From JANQEU01 sp965601455 (lineage in GTDB: Bacteria; Bacteroidota; Bacteroidia; Cytophagales; Cyclobacteriaceae): a stretch of DNA of 64,000 bases. The notes under the pieces are model-generated. The model did no database searches and had not been told where the DNA came from. It saw only the letters and a program-made list of their open reading frames with translations. The position numbers were made by a program, and so were the translations under genes. Shown one piece after another: positions 54,622 through 62,791 of this stretch; position 1 is the first letter of the stretch, and every line of letters begins with the position of its first letter. The stretch covers positions 1,550,001 to 1,614,000 of the forward strand of contig OZ271831.1 in the NCBI GenBank assembly GCA_965601455.1, in the 5' to 3' direction.

Positions 54622-54698
54622 TGTCTGAAATCTGAGTATTTCAAGATCAGCATGAATGTAGGATTGTCTGAAACCTCTATATTTCTGTCTAAAATCTG
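54622..54698. promoter_or_regulatory. Three direct repeats, probable LytTR operator
   Basis: TGTCTGAAATCTG (54622-54634), TGTCTGAAACCTC (54665-54677) and TGTCTAAAATCTG (54686-54698) lie between the divergent genes 53577-54545 and 54705-55613. The spacing is 43 bp and 21 bp, i.e. four and two helical turns. LytTR regulators typically bind direct repeats about 21 bp apart, so these may be the site of the adjacent LytTR protein. Confidence 0.7.
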
Positions 54699-54704
54699 AC
54701 ATTC

Positions 54705-55613
54705 ATGTGGCTATCGCTTAATTATGATTTGCTCAAAAGTTGGAAGGCCATCTTTCTGACTTCTGTAATAGTGGTATTGACCTATCTGGTGTTGGTTTAT
54801 TTTCATCCGGAAAACCTCGGCTGGACAGAAAGTGCGTATTTTTCCTGGTCCAATTTATTTCAGTTTGTATTCATTGATCAGATACTTATTGAATGCATCA
54901 CGGTTGGCATTATCTTCTTTTTAGTCAGGAAATACGGGCAGCTTCGGTTTCTCGATCGGGTTAAGTTGCAACCCAAAGAAATACTGCTTTATGAACTTAA
55001 ATTTCTGCCTGTTCTATTGCTTGCATTTTTTGTGTTTGCCCCTTTTACATTGACAGTTCGGTTTCTTTATCACACACTTCCTGATCCTGATTGGTCAACA
55101 TACTTTGAGGAGTACTTCTACAGTACAAAGCTGTACATCTTCTACCTGTTACCCTCGCTTCTCTTTGGGTATGGTATATTGAATGTAAATCTGATAGTGC
55201 TATACAATCAGCAGCTCAACGAGACCAAATCAAACCTGATCAAGGAAACTAGTAAAAAAAAGAGAGAACGTCTTTGGGCTTCTGATGAATTTGGAGAAGT
55301 GTTTCTAGAATTAGAGCGAATCAGGTGGATTGAGCGAACGGATAGAAAAACGTTTGCCATTACTGAGTCAGAAAGGTATCGTTTGAAATATAATATTTCA
55401 CAGCTCGCGGAAAAATTGGATGCAGAGCAATTTTTGCAAATCAATCGCAGTACTATAGTTAATCTTAAATGGGTGCTTAATTATTCTTTCTGGGAAAACG
55501 ACAAATACATACTTCGTATGAGAGATGAGAATCAAAAAGAGTTTGTGATGAGCAGGGAACGATTGAACAACATAAAGAAAGCGTTGCTTTTAGGACAGTC
55601 AATCGATAACTGA
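54705..55613 (+). CDS. Membrane LytTR-type transcriptional regulator
   Basis: A 302-residue protein. Four hydrophobic helices occupy about 12-165 (WKAIFLTSVIVVLTYLVLVYF, FLPVLLLAFFVFAPF, LYIFYLLPSLLFGYGILN). A LytTR DNA-binding domain follows at about 200-300 (IRWIERTDRKTFAITESERYRLKYNISQLAEKL, FLQINRSTIVNLKWV). Such one-component membrane LytTR proteins are common in Bacteroidota. It starts 7 bp after the last of three direct repeats and is likely autoregulated. Confidence 0.92.
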   Translation: MWLSLNYDLLKSWKAIFLTSVIVVLTYLVLVYFHPENLGWTESAYFSWSNLFQFVFIDQILIECITVGIIFFLVRKYGQLRFLDRVKLQPKEILLYELKFLPVLLLAFFVFAPFTLTVRFLYHTLPDPDWSTYFEEYFYSTKLYIFYLLPSLLFGYGILNVNLIVLYNQQLNETKSNLIKETSKKKRERLWASDEFGEVFLELERIRWIERTDRKTFAITESERYRLKYNISQLAEKLDAEQFLQINRSTIVNLKWVLNYSFWENDKYILRMRDENQKEFVMSRERLNNIKKALLLGQSIDN

Positions 55614-55791
55614 ATTTGGGTATCCGATGATAAAAGTGGTGAATAAAAGTATCGTTTTACAAAGGATATTTTAGTTCTATTTGGGATAGAGGATTCATTA
55701 GAAATCTGATTCGTTAAAATGTCTTGTCAAAGCGCTCTGTTCACATGGGGGCGCCTAGTCATTCATTTTAGTGTTTGTTGTAAGCAGTATG

Positions 55792-57063
55792 CTAATTGTC
55801 TTTAAGATATTCTTCAAATGACTCAACGAATCGATAGATATCATTTTCTGAATTTGTTAGATCAGCTGCTAAGTAGTTTCCTTTAAAGTCTGGCTTATAT
55901 TGTAGTGATATTGATCCAATTAAAATTTTGTGCTTTTCACGGAACACAGTTGCAAACTTTTTGGGCTCTATTCCATCAATTTCAAAGGCTGAAACAGCAC
56001 ATGATTTTTTCGGATTAGTGAGCAACCGAACTCTATCCGATTTTAATATTTCATTTAACCACAAATCTCGCAGATAGAGGAGTCTGTCCTCCTTTCTTTT
56101 GATTCCTATGCTTTGGTTGAATTTGAAGACCGAAGGTAAACTGGCACTTACAGCTTTTGATACGGTACCGAAATCCTCAAATTTCTCAATACTATCCACA
56201 GACTTGCCAGACCAGCTTGGCCAAATGGGCCATACATTTTGGATCATATCTTTTCTAACAAACAGAATACCCGTTCCTTTTGGAGCCCAAAACCATTTGT
56301 GGAGAGAGGATGCAAAAATATCACAACCTAATTCTGAGATTTTAAAATCTATTTGGCCAATGCTTTGGGCACCATCTACGATGGTAATGATTCCTTTTTC
56401 CCTGGCCATCTGACAAATTTCACTCACTGGTAAAATCTGCCCATTCTTATTGAACATATGACACATCAAAATGACTTTGGTATTTGCTGTACATGCATTC
56501 TCAAATGCAGCAACAATTTCTTCGTCACTTTTGGCAGTCATTGGGATATCAAACAACTTAAGGCGGATGTCATCGCGTTTCTGCCTCTGTTCAATAATTT
56601 TAATACAAGAATCGTAATCTGCATCTGTGGTGATAATTTCATCGTTCTTATTCAGGTCTATACCAAGCAATCCGACTCCAAGTCCTTCCATAGCATTTCG
56701 GGTAAGAGCAATTTCATCCGCTGAACAGCCAAAGGCATTCGCCATTAATTCTCGTAAAGATTGTGATGACCCACTTTCTTTTAAAGAATTTAAGGCTTGA
56801 GTTTTATATTCACCTCCACCAGCAGTTATTTCCTGATATTTTGAAAGAAGTTCTAAAGTTGCAGTAGGTACTGCACCACCACCAGTATTCAATAGATTGA
56901 TATATGCAGAATCTTTGGGGAAAGAATTTCTAATCTCTTCCCACATATTTTCTTCGTCTAGCCAACTGTTTTTTGTGTTTAAAGCGTTCAGAGCTTGAAC
57001 GTCGGTTAACATAGATAAAGCTCCAGAGGTTAGAAGCCCCTTTATTATTTTTCTTCTTTTCAT
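55792..57063 (-). CDS. Class V aminotransferase (isopenicillin-N epimerase-like)
   Basis: A 423-residue PLP enzyme. The N-terminal 25 residues (MKRRKIIKGLLTSGALSML) resemble a Tat-like or signal segment, unusual for this fold. Key residues: stacking His202 in LMCHMFNKNGQ, Asp230 and Gln233 in VDGAQSIGQ, Lys256 in SLHKWFW forming the Schiff base. It most resembles the isopenicillin-N epimerase/ergothioneine C-S-lyase-like group. The reaction is unknown. It is the first array module, ending 5 bp inside the GTT/AAC repeat at 55777. Confidence 0.9.
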   Translation of the reverse strand: MKRRKIIKGLLTSGALSMLTDVQALNALNTKNSWLDEENMWEEIRNSFPKDSAYINLLNTGGGAVPTATLELLSKYQEITAGGGEYKTQALNSLKESGSSQSLRELMANAFGCSADEIALTRNAMEGLGVGLLGIDLNKNDEIITTDADYDSCIKIIEQRQKRDDIRLKLFDIPMTAKSDEEIVAAFENACTANTKVILMCHMFNKNGQILPVSEICQMAREKGIITIVDGAQSIGQIDFKISELGCDIFASSLHKWFWAPKGTGILFVRKDMIQNVWPIWPSWSGKSVDSIEKFEDFGTVSKAVSASLPSVFKFNQSIGIKRKEDRLLYLRDLWLNEILKSDRVRLLTNPKKSCAVSAFEIDGIEPKKFATVFREKHKILIGSISLQYKPDFKGNYLAADLTNSENDIYRFVESFEEYLKDN

Positions 57064-57090
57064 TATTATTTGCTCTCGGATCGGCCGTAT

Positions 57091-57135
57091 TGCTTACAAC
57101 GTTCTAGTTATGAATCGAAATAACGGTTTGGCAAC
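57091..57135. repeat. attC-like spacer between aminotransferase and small-protein modules
   Basis: TGCTTACAAC (57091-57100) ends the aminotransferase module, and GTTTGGCAAC (57126-57135) starts the next. Between them GTTAT and ATAAC pair around a short loop. This is a compact 45-bp dyad. Confidence 0.5.
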
Positions 57136-57168
57136 AATATTTTATTATTTATCTGGTCGAATCAATTT

Positions 57169-57702
57169 TTACCATTGGCTCAATGTTTTGTTATCGAGAT
57201 TGAAAACCATAGTTATCATGTTTTCATAAAACACATCTCCATTCCCCATCACAATACTTGACTTCCAATCAAATTCATCCTCACCAAACTCCTTATTTAA
57301 TTTTTCCACTTTCACTAAATGAATCCATATTATTCGTTCACCTTTCTCATCTATAAATCCAAGGTATTGTCTTGTGTAGTCATTAAAAGTTTCTCGAACG
57401 TTCTTAATCTTTTTAAAACCATAAACTCTTGAATCATTTTTCATGCTTGAGTTATAGTTTTCTGTTAATCCATCTTCAGCCTTAATTATTTCATCAATAG
57501 TTGGACTAAATCTATTTGCTAATTCCTTTTTATTAAAACCTGGTGCATGTTCTTTTGGAATAATTGCTCCTTTGAAATCAACTCCGAAAATTGTAACAAA
57601 CTGGCTAGTACTATCAACCTTTAGATTTTCTATTTGAAGCTGCCCATAACTCTTGATTGAAATGAAAAGCAAAATTAGAATCTGATACTTTATTTGTGCC
57701 AT
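57169..57702 (-). CDS. Small exported protein in the array
   Basis: A 177-residue protein with a signal peptide (about 1-21, LLFISIKSYGQ). The rest has strands and helices without a recognised family (VTIFGVDFKGAIIPKEHAPGF, ERIIWIHLVKVEKL, VFYENMITMVFNLDNK). Module ends are direct GTTTGGCAAC repeats at 57126-57135 and 57720-57729. Function unknown. Confidence 0.7.
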   Translation of the reverse strand: MAQIKYQILILLFISIKSYGQLQIENLKVDSTSQFVTIFGVDFKGAIIPKEHAPGFNKKELANRFSPTIDEIIKAEDGLTENYNSSMKNDSRVYGFKKIKNVRETFNDYTRQYLGFIDEKGERIIWIHLVKVEKLNKEFGEDEFDWKSSIVMGNGDVFYENMITMVFNLDNKTLSQW

Positions 57703-57719
57703 AGCTATAGCATTCTATT

Positions 57720-57877
57720 GTTTGGCAACGCCCATCTTTAGGGCTGTCACTCAAAGCCGGTCCCGATGGCTTTGGGATGGAACTAAAGATAGCGAACCTG
57801 CCTGCCATGCACAAGCCTCCCAAAGGCTAGCAGGAGTGCAGGCATATGGAGGATAGTGTATGTTAGAGATAGTTTTC
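57720..57877. repeat. Long attC-like spacer with three dyads and a shared 23-bp repeat
   Basis: From GTTTGGCAAC (57720-57729) to GTTAGAGATAGTTTTC (57862-57877). It folds into dyads GCCC/GGGC, CAAAGCC/GGCTTTG and TGCCTGC/GCAGGCA. A 23-bp stretch 57778-57800 (core AACTAAAGATA) recurs with one mismatch at 63898-63920. On the minus strand TATCTTTA lies at a position compatible with a Bacteroidota -7 box for the gene at 57702. Confidence 0.5.
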
Positions 57878-57889
57878 TAGCTTTCACCT

Positions 57890-58786
57890 ATGATTGACTA
57901 CAAATACGAAGTTTTTCTGGCCGTCGCCACCAAACTGAGCTTCTCAAAAGCAGCTCAGGAACTTTTTGTTTCACAGCCTTCGGTCAGTAAGCAGATAAAA
58001 ATTCTAGAAGATGAAGCTGGAGTACCATTGTTTCTACGTAATCACAATCAAGTACAACTGACAGATACAGGCGAGAAGCTCCTGGATCACCTGCGAAAAG
58101 CCAAACTGATTCAAAAAGAAATTAATTCAGAATTTGCCAGCACTAAAAGAAGTAACGAACTGCAAGGTGATCTTAAGATTGGTGCCAGCACCACGATTTC
58201 CTTGTATGTGATGCCTGAAATTCTAGCGGCATTTCATAAGCAGTTTCCCCAAGTGAATTTACTATTGGTCAACCGAAACAGTGAAAATATCTTAAAAGCA
58301 TTGACAGACCATGAAGTAGATCTTGCTTGCATAGAATCAGGAAAAGGTATTAGCTCACTTCAAAGCACCTTTTTTATGAAAGATGAAATCATAGCGGTAT
58401 GTTCAAGAAATAGTCCTTTTCTTAAGAAAGAAATGAGTTTGGAGGAATTGTTATCCGTTCCAATTGCATTGAGAGAACGGGGATCCGGTACTTTAGAAGC
58501 TTTGAAAAAATCTCTTGACCGGCAACATGTCAAGTTGGGTGACTTAAAAATTGTGGCAAGACTTGGAGGAACTGAGGCTTTAAAAAACTATCTGGTTGAG
58601 GGAGAGGCTATTGGGTTCCTGTCTCGCCTGGCTCTGAACAGAGAAATTGAAAATGGCGAACTTCATGAGATACGCATTTCAGAATTAAAGGTGACAAGAG
58701 AGTTTAATATACTAATAAGAAGAGGTGAGGGATCTATTGGTTTAATGAAAATGTTCATGAAAATGGCACTGAATAGTCATAACTAA
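57890..58786 (+). CDS. LysR family transcriptional regulator
   Basis: A 298-residue LysR protein. The N-terminal winged HTH is FLAVATKLSFSKAAQELFVSQPSVSKQIKILEDEAGVPLF (about 8-47). The C-terminal substrate-binding domain is periplasmic-binding-protein-like (GDLKIGASTTISLYVMPEILAAF, CSRNSPFLKKE). It is the first of a two-gene plus-strand module with the threonine-synthase-like gene 101 bp on, its probable target. Coinducer unknown. Confidence 0.93.
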   Translation: MIDYKYEVFLAVATKLSFSKAAQELFVSQPSVSKQIKILEDEAGVPLFLRNHNQVQLTDTGEKLLDHLRKAKLIQKEINSEFASTKRSNELQGDLKIGASTTISLYVMPEILAAFHKQFPQVNLLLVNRNSENILKALTDHEVDLACIESGKGISSLQSTFFMKDEIIAVCSRNSPFLKKEMSLEELLSVPIALRERGSGTLEALKKSLDRQHVKLGDLKIVARLGGTEALKNYLVEGEAIGFLSRLALNREIENGELHEIRISELKVTREFNILIRRGEGSIGLMKMFMKMALNSHN

Positions 58787-58887
58787 AAGTTATAACCTAT
58801 GAAAAGATGATATTTTGAGGTAATGATAAGGTTCACTTGATTTGTCATGTGGAATTACTTAATAAGACAAGTTCGTTTTTCAAAAGC

Positions 58888-60021
58888 ATGGTTTGTTCTA
58901 AGTGTGGAACTGACTATTCAATTCATCAAATTCAAACCAAATCCACTTGCTGCGATAAACCACTCATTTCCAAATACGACTATAATTTTTCCATAAAGAA
59001 AGAGGTGCTGTCTACTAGAGCAACCACCATGTGGAGGTACCGGGAAATGCTGCCACTATTTGATGATGAAAACATGGTCAGTCTGGGTGAGGGAATGACC
59101 CCTTTGATCAAGTGGAAGAACCTCGCAAATAAATATGGGTTACAAAACCTTCTGGTAAAGGATGAAGGCCTGAATCCAACAGGTTCTTTCAAAGCCAGGG
59201 GCTTGAGTATGGCGATTTCAAAAGCAAAGGAATTCGGAATCAAGTCATGTGTAATTCCTACAGCGGGTAATGCCGGAGGAGCAATGAGCGCTTATTGCGC
59301 AATAGCTTCCATTGAAAGTACGGTAATCATGCCAAGAGGCACGCCAGCCATTTACAGGAAAGAAAGTGAAATACATGGAGCCAAAATCATACTTTGTGAC
59401 GGGCTGATTGATGAATGCGGAAGGTTAGCCTCTAAAATTTCGGAAGATTTGGGCGCATTTAACATGTCTACATTGAAAGAGCCCTATCGATTAGAAGGTA
59501 AAAAGACCATGGGCTATGAAATCGCAGAGCAGTTAGATTGGAAACTACCTGATGTGATTGTCTATCCGACAGGAGGGGGTACAGGTCTTATTGGGATTTG
59601 GCGAGCCTTCCAGGAGATGATTCAATTGGGTTGGATTTCCGGCGATCATTTACCAAGAATGATTGCAGTTCAATCAGAGGTCTGTTCTCCTCTTGCCCAC
59701 CATTTTCATAAGAGCAAGGCACACAGTCCTTTCCGAATGTCAATTGCAAATGGCCTTTCGGTACCCTCCATTTACGGACTAGATTTAATTTTGGATGTAA
59801 TCAAAAGGTCAAAAGGAACTGTAATCACTGTAAGTGAACAAAAAATATTGGCCGGAATATCGGAAATCGGATCTTCTGAAGGAATGTTAATATCTCCGGA
59901 AGGAGCAGCTACATGGGAAGCTTTGAAATTGATGTTAAAAATGGGACTTGTTTCTGAAGCCGAACAGATAGTTCTATTAAATACAGGTAGCGGGTTTAAG
60001 TATGTTGATAATTATCACTAA
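58888..60021 (+). CDS. Threonine synthase-like PLP enzyme
   Basis: The start at 58888 begins MVCSKCGTDY; a TTG 51 bp upstream is unlikely. The 377-residue fold type II PLP enzyme has an N-terminal zinc-ribbon-like quartet (Cys3, Cys6, Cys21, Cys22), the PLP Lys102 in NPTGSFKARG, AGNAGGAMSAYC, and the phosphate-binding TGGGTGLIG. The final motif LNTGSGFKY is typical of threonine synthase. Threonine synthase normally sits with other thr genes; here a LysR gene precedes it. A paralogue with another substrate is plausible. Confidence 0.88.
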   Translation: MVCSKCGTDYSIHQIQTKSTCCDKPLISKYDYNFSIKKEVLSTRATTMWRYREMLPLFDDENMVSLGEGMTPLIKWKNLANKYGLQNLLVKDEGLNPTGSFKARGLSMAISKAKEFGIKSCVIPTAGNAGGAMSAYCAIASIESTVIMPRGTPAIYRKESEIHGAKIILCDGLIDECGRLASKISEDLGAFNMSTLKEPYRLEGKKTMGYEIAEQLDWKLPDVIVYPTGGGTGLIGIWRAFQEMIQLGWISGDHLPRMIAVQSEVCSPLAHHFHKSKAHSPFRMSIANGLSVPSIYGLDLILDVIKRSKGTVITVSEQKILAGISEIGSSEGMLISPEGAATWEALKLMLKMGLVSEAEQIVLLNTGSGFKYVDNYH

Positions 60022-60085
60022 TGGCCGCGTGTATGTGCCGTAGCCTACCGATAGGTGGCTATGGCATATACACAGTGTTAGCGGT
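60007..60085. repeat. attC-like hairpin spacer
   Basis: The 17-bp arms 60029-60045 (GTGTATGTGCCGTAGCC) and 60057-60073 pair at 15 of 17 positions around an 11-nt loop. GATAATTATCACTAAT (60007-60022) ends the LysR/threonine-synthase module and includes its stop codon. GTTAGCGGT (60077-60085) starts the methyltransferase module. Confidence 0.6.
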
Positions 60086-60103
60086 TCGGCTTTTTTACTA
60101 CTT

Positions 60104-60820
60104 TCAGTCATCTCTCTTAATGGCTCTGATGCACATAAATGCAGGAAATTCATTCAGTTCTTTAAAATGTTTTGGGTCTAACTGTTCAAATTCTATTGTT
60201 GGTTTAGGTTCAACTAATTTATCAATATAAAAGCCGTTATCTGTTAATGGTGAAATACACTCGTGTAATGGTCTTCTAAAACTATTTACCTCAACGGGTT
60301 GTCCAAAACCTTTCCATGTGCATTTTACATTTTCAACCTCAAAGTATTTCTTTGACTTGAAATAATTGTATTCAAAAAATGGATGCTCAATGGAAATTAC
60401 AAGTATTCCTTTGTTTTTTAAAACTCTATTAAATTCTTTGACAGTAAACGTCCAATCTTCGATGTAATGAAGTGCTAATGCACAAAGCACCATGTCACAC
60501 GAATTATCTTCTATCATAGAGAAATGTGTAGAGAAGTCGTGGACATAAAATTCGCCTTTGTTTTTGTTTCTAATGGTCGCTAATTCAATCATTTTAGGAC
60601 TTATGTCAAATGCTTTAACAATCGCTCCTTTATCAATTAAAATTTCAGCATATTTCCCAGGCCCACAAGCTGCGTCAAGAATAGTTTTCCCATTCACTTC
60701 TGGCAACAGTTGAAGTGTGTTTGGTCTGTCATAATATGCATTATGGGGTTTGTGGTCAATAAGTTCGTTATACTTGTCGGCCATTAGTTCATACGCAGAA
60801 ACTATCTTTTCTTTAATCAT
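60104..60820 (-). CDS. Class I SAM-dependent methyltransferase (cassette gene)
   Basis: A 238-residue protein. Motif I is KTILDAACGPGKYAEIL (about 44-60), then KAFDISPKMIELA and MVLCALALHYIEDW. It fits the small-molecule Methyltransf_11/25 family. The substrate is unknown. It is flanked by GTTAGCGGT (60077) and ACCGCTAAC (60853), perfect complements over 9 bp. Confidence 0.9.
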   Translation of the reverse strand: MIKEKIVSAYELMADKYNELIDHKPHNAYYDRPNTLQLLPEVNGKTILDAACGPGKYAEILIDKGAIVKAFDISPKMIELATIRNKNKGEFYVHDFSTHFSMIEDNSCDMVLCALALHYIEDWTFTVKEFNRVLKNKGILVISIEHPFFEYNYFKSKKYFEVENVKCTWKGFGQPVEVNSFRRPLHECISPLTDNGFYIDKLVEPKPTIEFEQLDPKHFKELNEFPAFMCIRAIKRDD

Positions 60821-60852
60821 ATTGGTTGTCCATTTAATGTTGTTTTAAGCAG

Positions 60853-60974
60853 ACCGCTAACCTTCAACTAAAATTAGTATGCACCCCAGATGCTAAAAGA
60901 GCTGAAGTTTTCTAGTTGTAATACCATATCAAATTACTCAGAATTGCATATTCATTTAGTGTTTGTTATCTACC
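60853..60974. repeat. attC-like spacer, 103 bp between boxes
   Basis: From ACCGCTAAC (60853-60861) to GTTATCTACC (60965-60974). ACTAAA...TATGC just inside the left box pairs with GCATA...TTTAGT near the right box. The right-hand ATTCATTTAGTGTTTGTT (60953 on) matches ATTCATTTTAGTGTTTGTT before the aminotransferase module at 55761-55779. Confidence 0.5.
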
Positions 60975-62680
60975 TACCACAATCCCACTTTTTTCATGAT
61001 TTTTTCGAATCGGGGGTCATCTTGAAGAGGACTTCCATTTTTTCGTGCGTAGTTCGGAATGGTAGGGCAGTTATCTTCTACCATCTGGTTCAGGCACTCA
61101 AAAAACAAATCATCGTCATACCCCTGAAGAAAATTAAAAAGAACAAGCGCAACTCTTGAAGGATAATACAGTTGGAAGTCGGTTTTGGGAAAATGCCTAA
61201 GGACTGCCAGCCAGGTTAGGTTTACGTCGTTTGTTCTTTCAAATTCACCATCAATAAACCTATTTAATGCTCCAGGATCAGATGTTGCGTCCGCATAGAG
61301 GATCTTCATGTTCTCAATGGCCTGTTTTTTTGAACCAAAATCCCGCTGTTTAACGACGTTGGTCAACCTTACAAAGAGGCTGCTCTTATCAATCAAACTC
61401 AATTTTTCAATATTCTTTATTCCACTTAACGGTTTTTTATCGTTCATGAACATAATAGCTTCAAATGCAAGAACCTGTGGATTCAGCGGATCAATTTCTT
61501 TGGCATATCTCATGTGTTCCCACGCTTTATCCCAATTATTTGTTAGCATATAGTTAAATGCTTGTCCAGCTCTTGTCAGTGAGTTATTAGGGTTTAAGGC
61601 TAAACTTTGTTCACCTAATTCCAGACCCCTTTCTAAATCATAATCGATAAGAAAGGCTCTGTAGCTGAGATGTCCCAGCGTATTCCAATGATTGCCATCA
61701 ATTTCTACGGCTTTATTTCCATAATAATAGATATTCGGTCTGGCTATGGTGGGATGTACCACCCCAATTTGTTGCATGTAGATCCATGCTCCGGCTACTC
61801 CAAGGTATCCTTCGATACTTGTAGAATCAAGCTCGATGGCTTTTTTGTAGTGCACGATGGATTGTTCAAGATCTTTTTTGGAAAATTTCAGTAGTAGGTG
61901 ATTACCCTTAAGAATTTCTTCATATGCTTCCGGATTGATCTCTTGGCTAATGACCAAATCTTCAATTGGAGCTGGACTCAGCTTGGTGGCAATAATCTGG
62001 GAAAGATCATTATAGAGTTTAGGAAATTCTTCAATATTCGCTTTAAACTCATCCGACCACAGGAGCTCCTCTGATTGGGCATTTAATAGTCTTGCACGGT
62101 AAACATATTCATTACTAGCTGGTGAAAGGCTCGATTCCAATATTGTTTTGACATCTAGTTCGGAACCGATTTGCTTTAAGCTTTTTGATGATTGAGAATA
62201 CGGAAGAGTTGAAGTCCTTGAAATGGTTTTTAATGTTCCCATTTTTCCCAGTTCTGTAATAATCCCATCATGCAAGCCAGCTACTAGATATTCATTCTCC
62301 TTTCCAGGTAGATTATTTTGAATGGGTAAAACGGCTACTGACTCCAAATTCTCCAGAGGTCCATTACCGCCGCCAATTTTGATGAATCGCAATGCTCTTG
62401 GATTAACAGTAAGCGGGTTAGTGACGAAATAGACAATTGACGCAATTCCAAGAACGGAAATGACAATCTGAATTGCAATTGCTTTCTTATTCCATCGACC
62501 TTTGAAAGAGCTGAAGGTTATCGTTCCAAATATGCCAAAAACCAGGAAGAGAATCAGAATGTCGAGCAGTAGTGGTTCCAAATCGTAGCGTTCGATAAAG
62601 AAATTGGATGCTTCCATCAACACCCACGCTGTCCCAAAATAGATGGCAAGGTTCTTTCCTATTTGTTTATTGAGTTTCAC
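60974..62680 (-). CDS. TolB/FlgO-like plus TPR membrane protein
   Basis: The GTG start at 62680 (VKLNKQIGKNLAIYFG) fits the family, whose members begin with a short helix followed by two transmembrane segments; an ATG at 62788 would translate the attC-like spacer and is rejected. The 568-residue protein has two membrane helices near 15-70, then another at about 76-95, a TolB-N/FlgO-like domain (VAVLPIQNNLPGKENEYLVAGLHDGIITELGKMGTL) and TPR repeats to the end. It matches the C-terminal half of the AraC-cyclase fusion at 38006 but lacks an effector domain. Possibly a sensory or scaffold protein. Confidence 0.8.
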   Translation of the reverse strand: MKLNKQIGKNLAIYFGTAWVLMEASNFFIERYDLEPLLLDILILFLVFGIFGTITFSSFKGRWNKKAIAIQIVISVLGIASIVYFVTNPLTVNPRALRFIKIGGGNGPLENLESVAVLPIQNNLPGKENEYLVAGLHDGIITELGKMGTLKTISRTSTLPYSQSSKSLKQIGSELDVKTILESSLSPASNEYVYRARLLNAQSEELLWSDEFKANIEEFPKLYNDLSQIIATKLSPAPIEDLVISQEINPEAYEEILKGNHLLLKFSKKDLEQSIVHYKKAIELDSTSIEGYLGVAGAWIYMQQIGVVHPTIARPNIYYYGNKAVEIDGNHWNTLGHLSYRAFLIDYDLERGLELGEQSLALNPNNSLTRAGQAFNYMLTNNWDKAWEHMRYAKEIDPLNPQVLAFEAIMFMNDKKPLSGIKNIEKLSLIDKSSLFVRLTNVVKQRDFGSKKQAIENMKILYADATSDPGALNRFIDGEFERTNDVNLTWLAVLRHFPKTDFQLYYPSRVALVLFNFLQGYDDDLFFECLNQMVEDNCPTIPNYARKNGSPLQDDPRFEKIMKKVGLW

Positions 62681-62716
62681 TACATTAAAGGTAGCATTTC
62701 TACCTGGTGAAGGTGT

Positions 62717-62789
62717 GGTGGGTAACGTTCCGTGTATGGTGTCGTAGCATCCCAAAGGGTGCAATGCACTATACACTTTGTTAGGCAAA
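62717..62789. repeat. attC-like hairpin spacer
   Basis: GGTGGGTAAC (62717-62726) ends the TolB/TPR module and GTTAGGCAAA (62780-62789) starts the FRG module. Between them, arms 62732-62753 and 62757-62776 pair around AAA, each beginning or ending with GTGTAT/ATACAC, the same outer stem as the spacer at 60029-60073. Confidence 0.6.
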
Positions 62790-62791
62790 GT

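Noticed and set aside
62681..62788. Translating the TolB/TPR gene from the upstream ATG at 62788
   Set aside because: The extra 36 residues would be read through the attC-like hairpin and do not resemble the family's N-terminus; the GTG at 62680 fits better.
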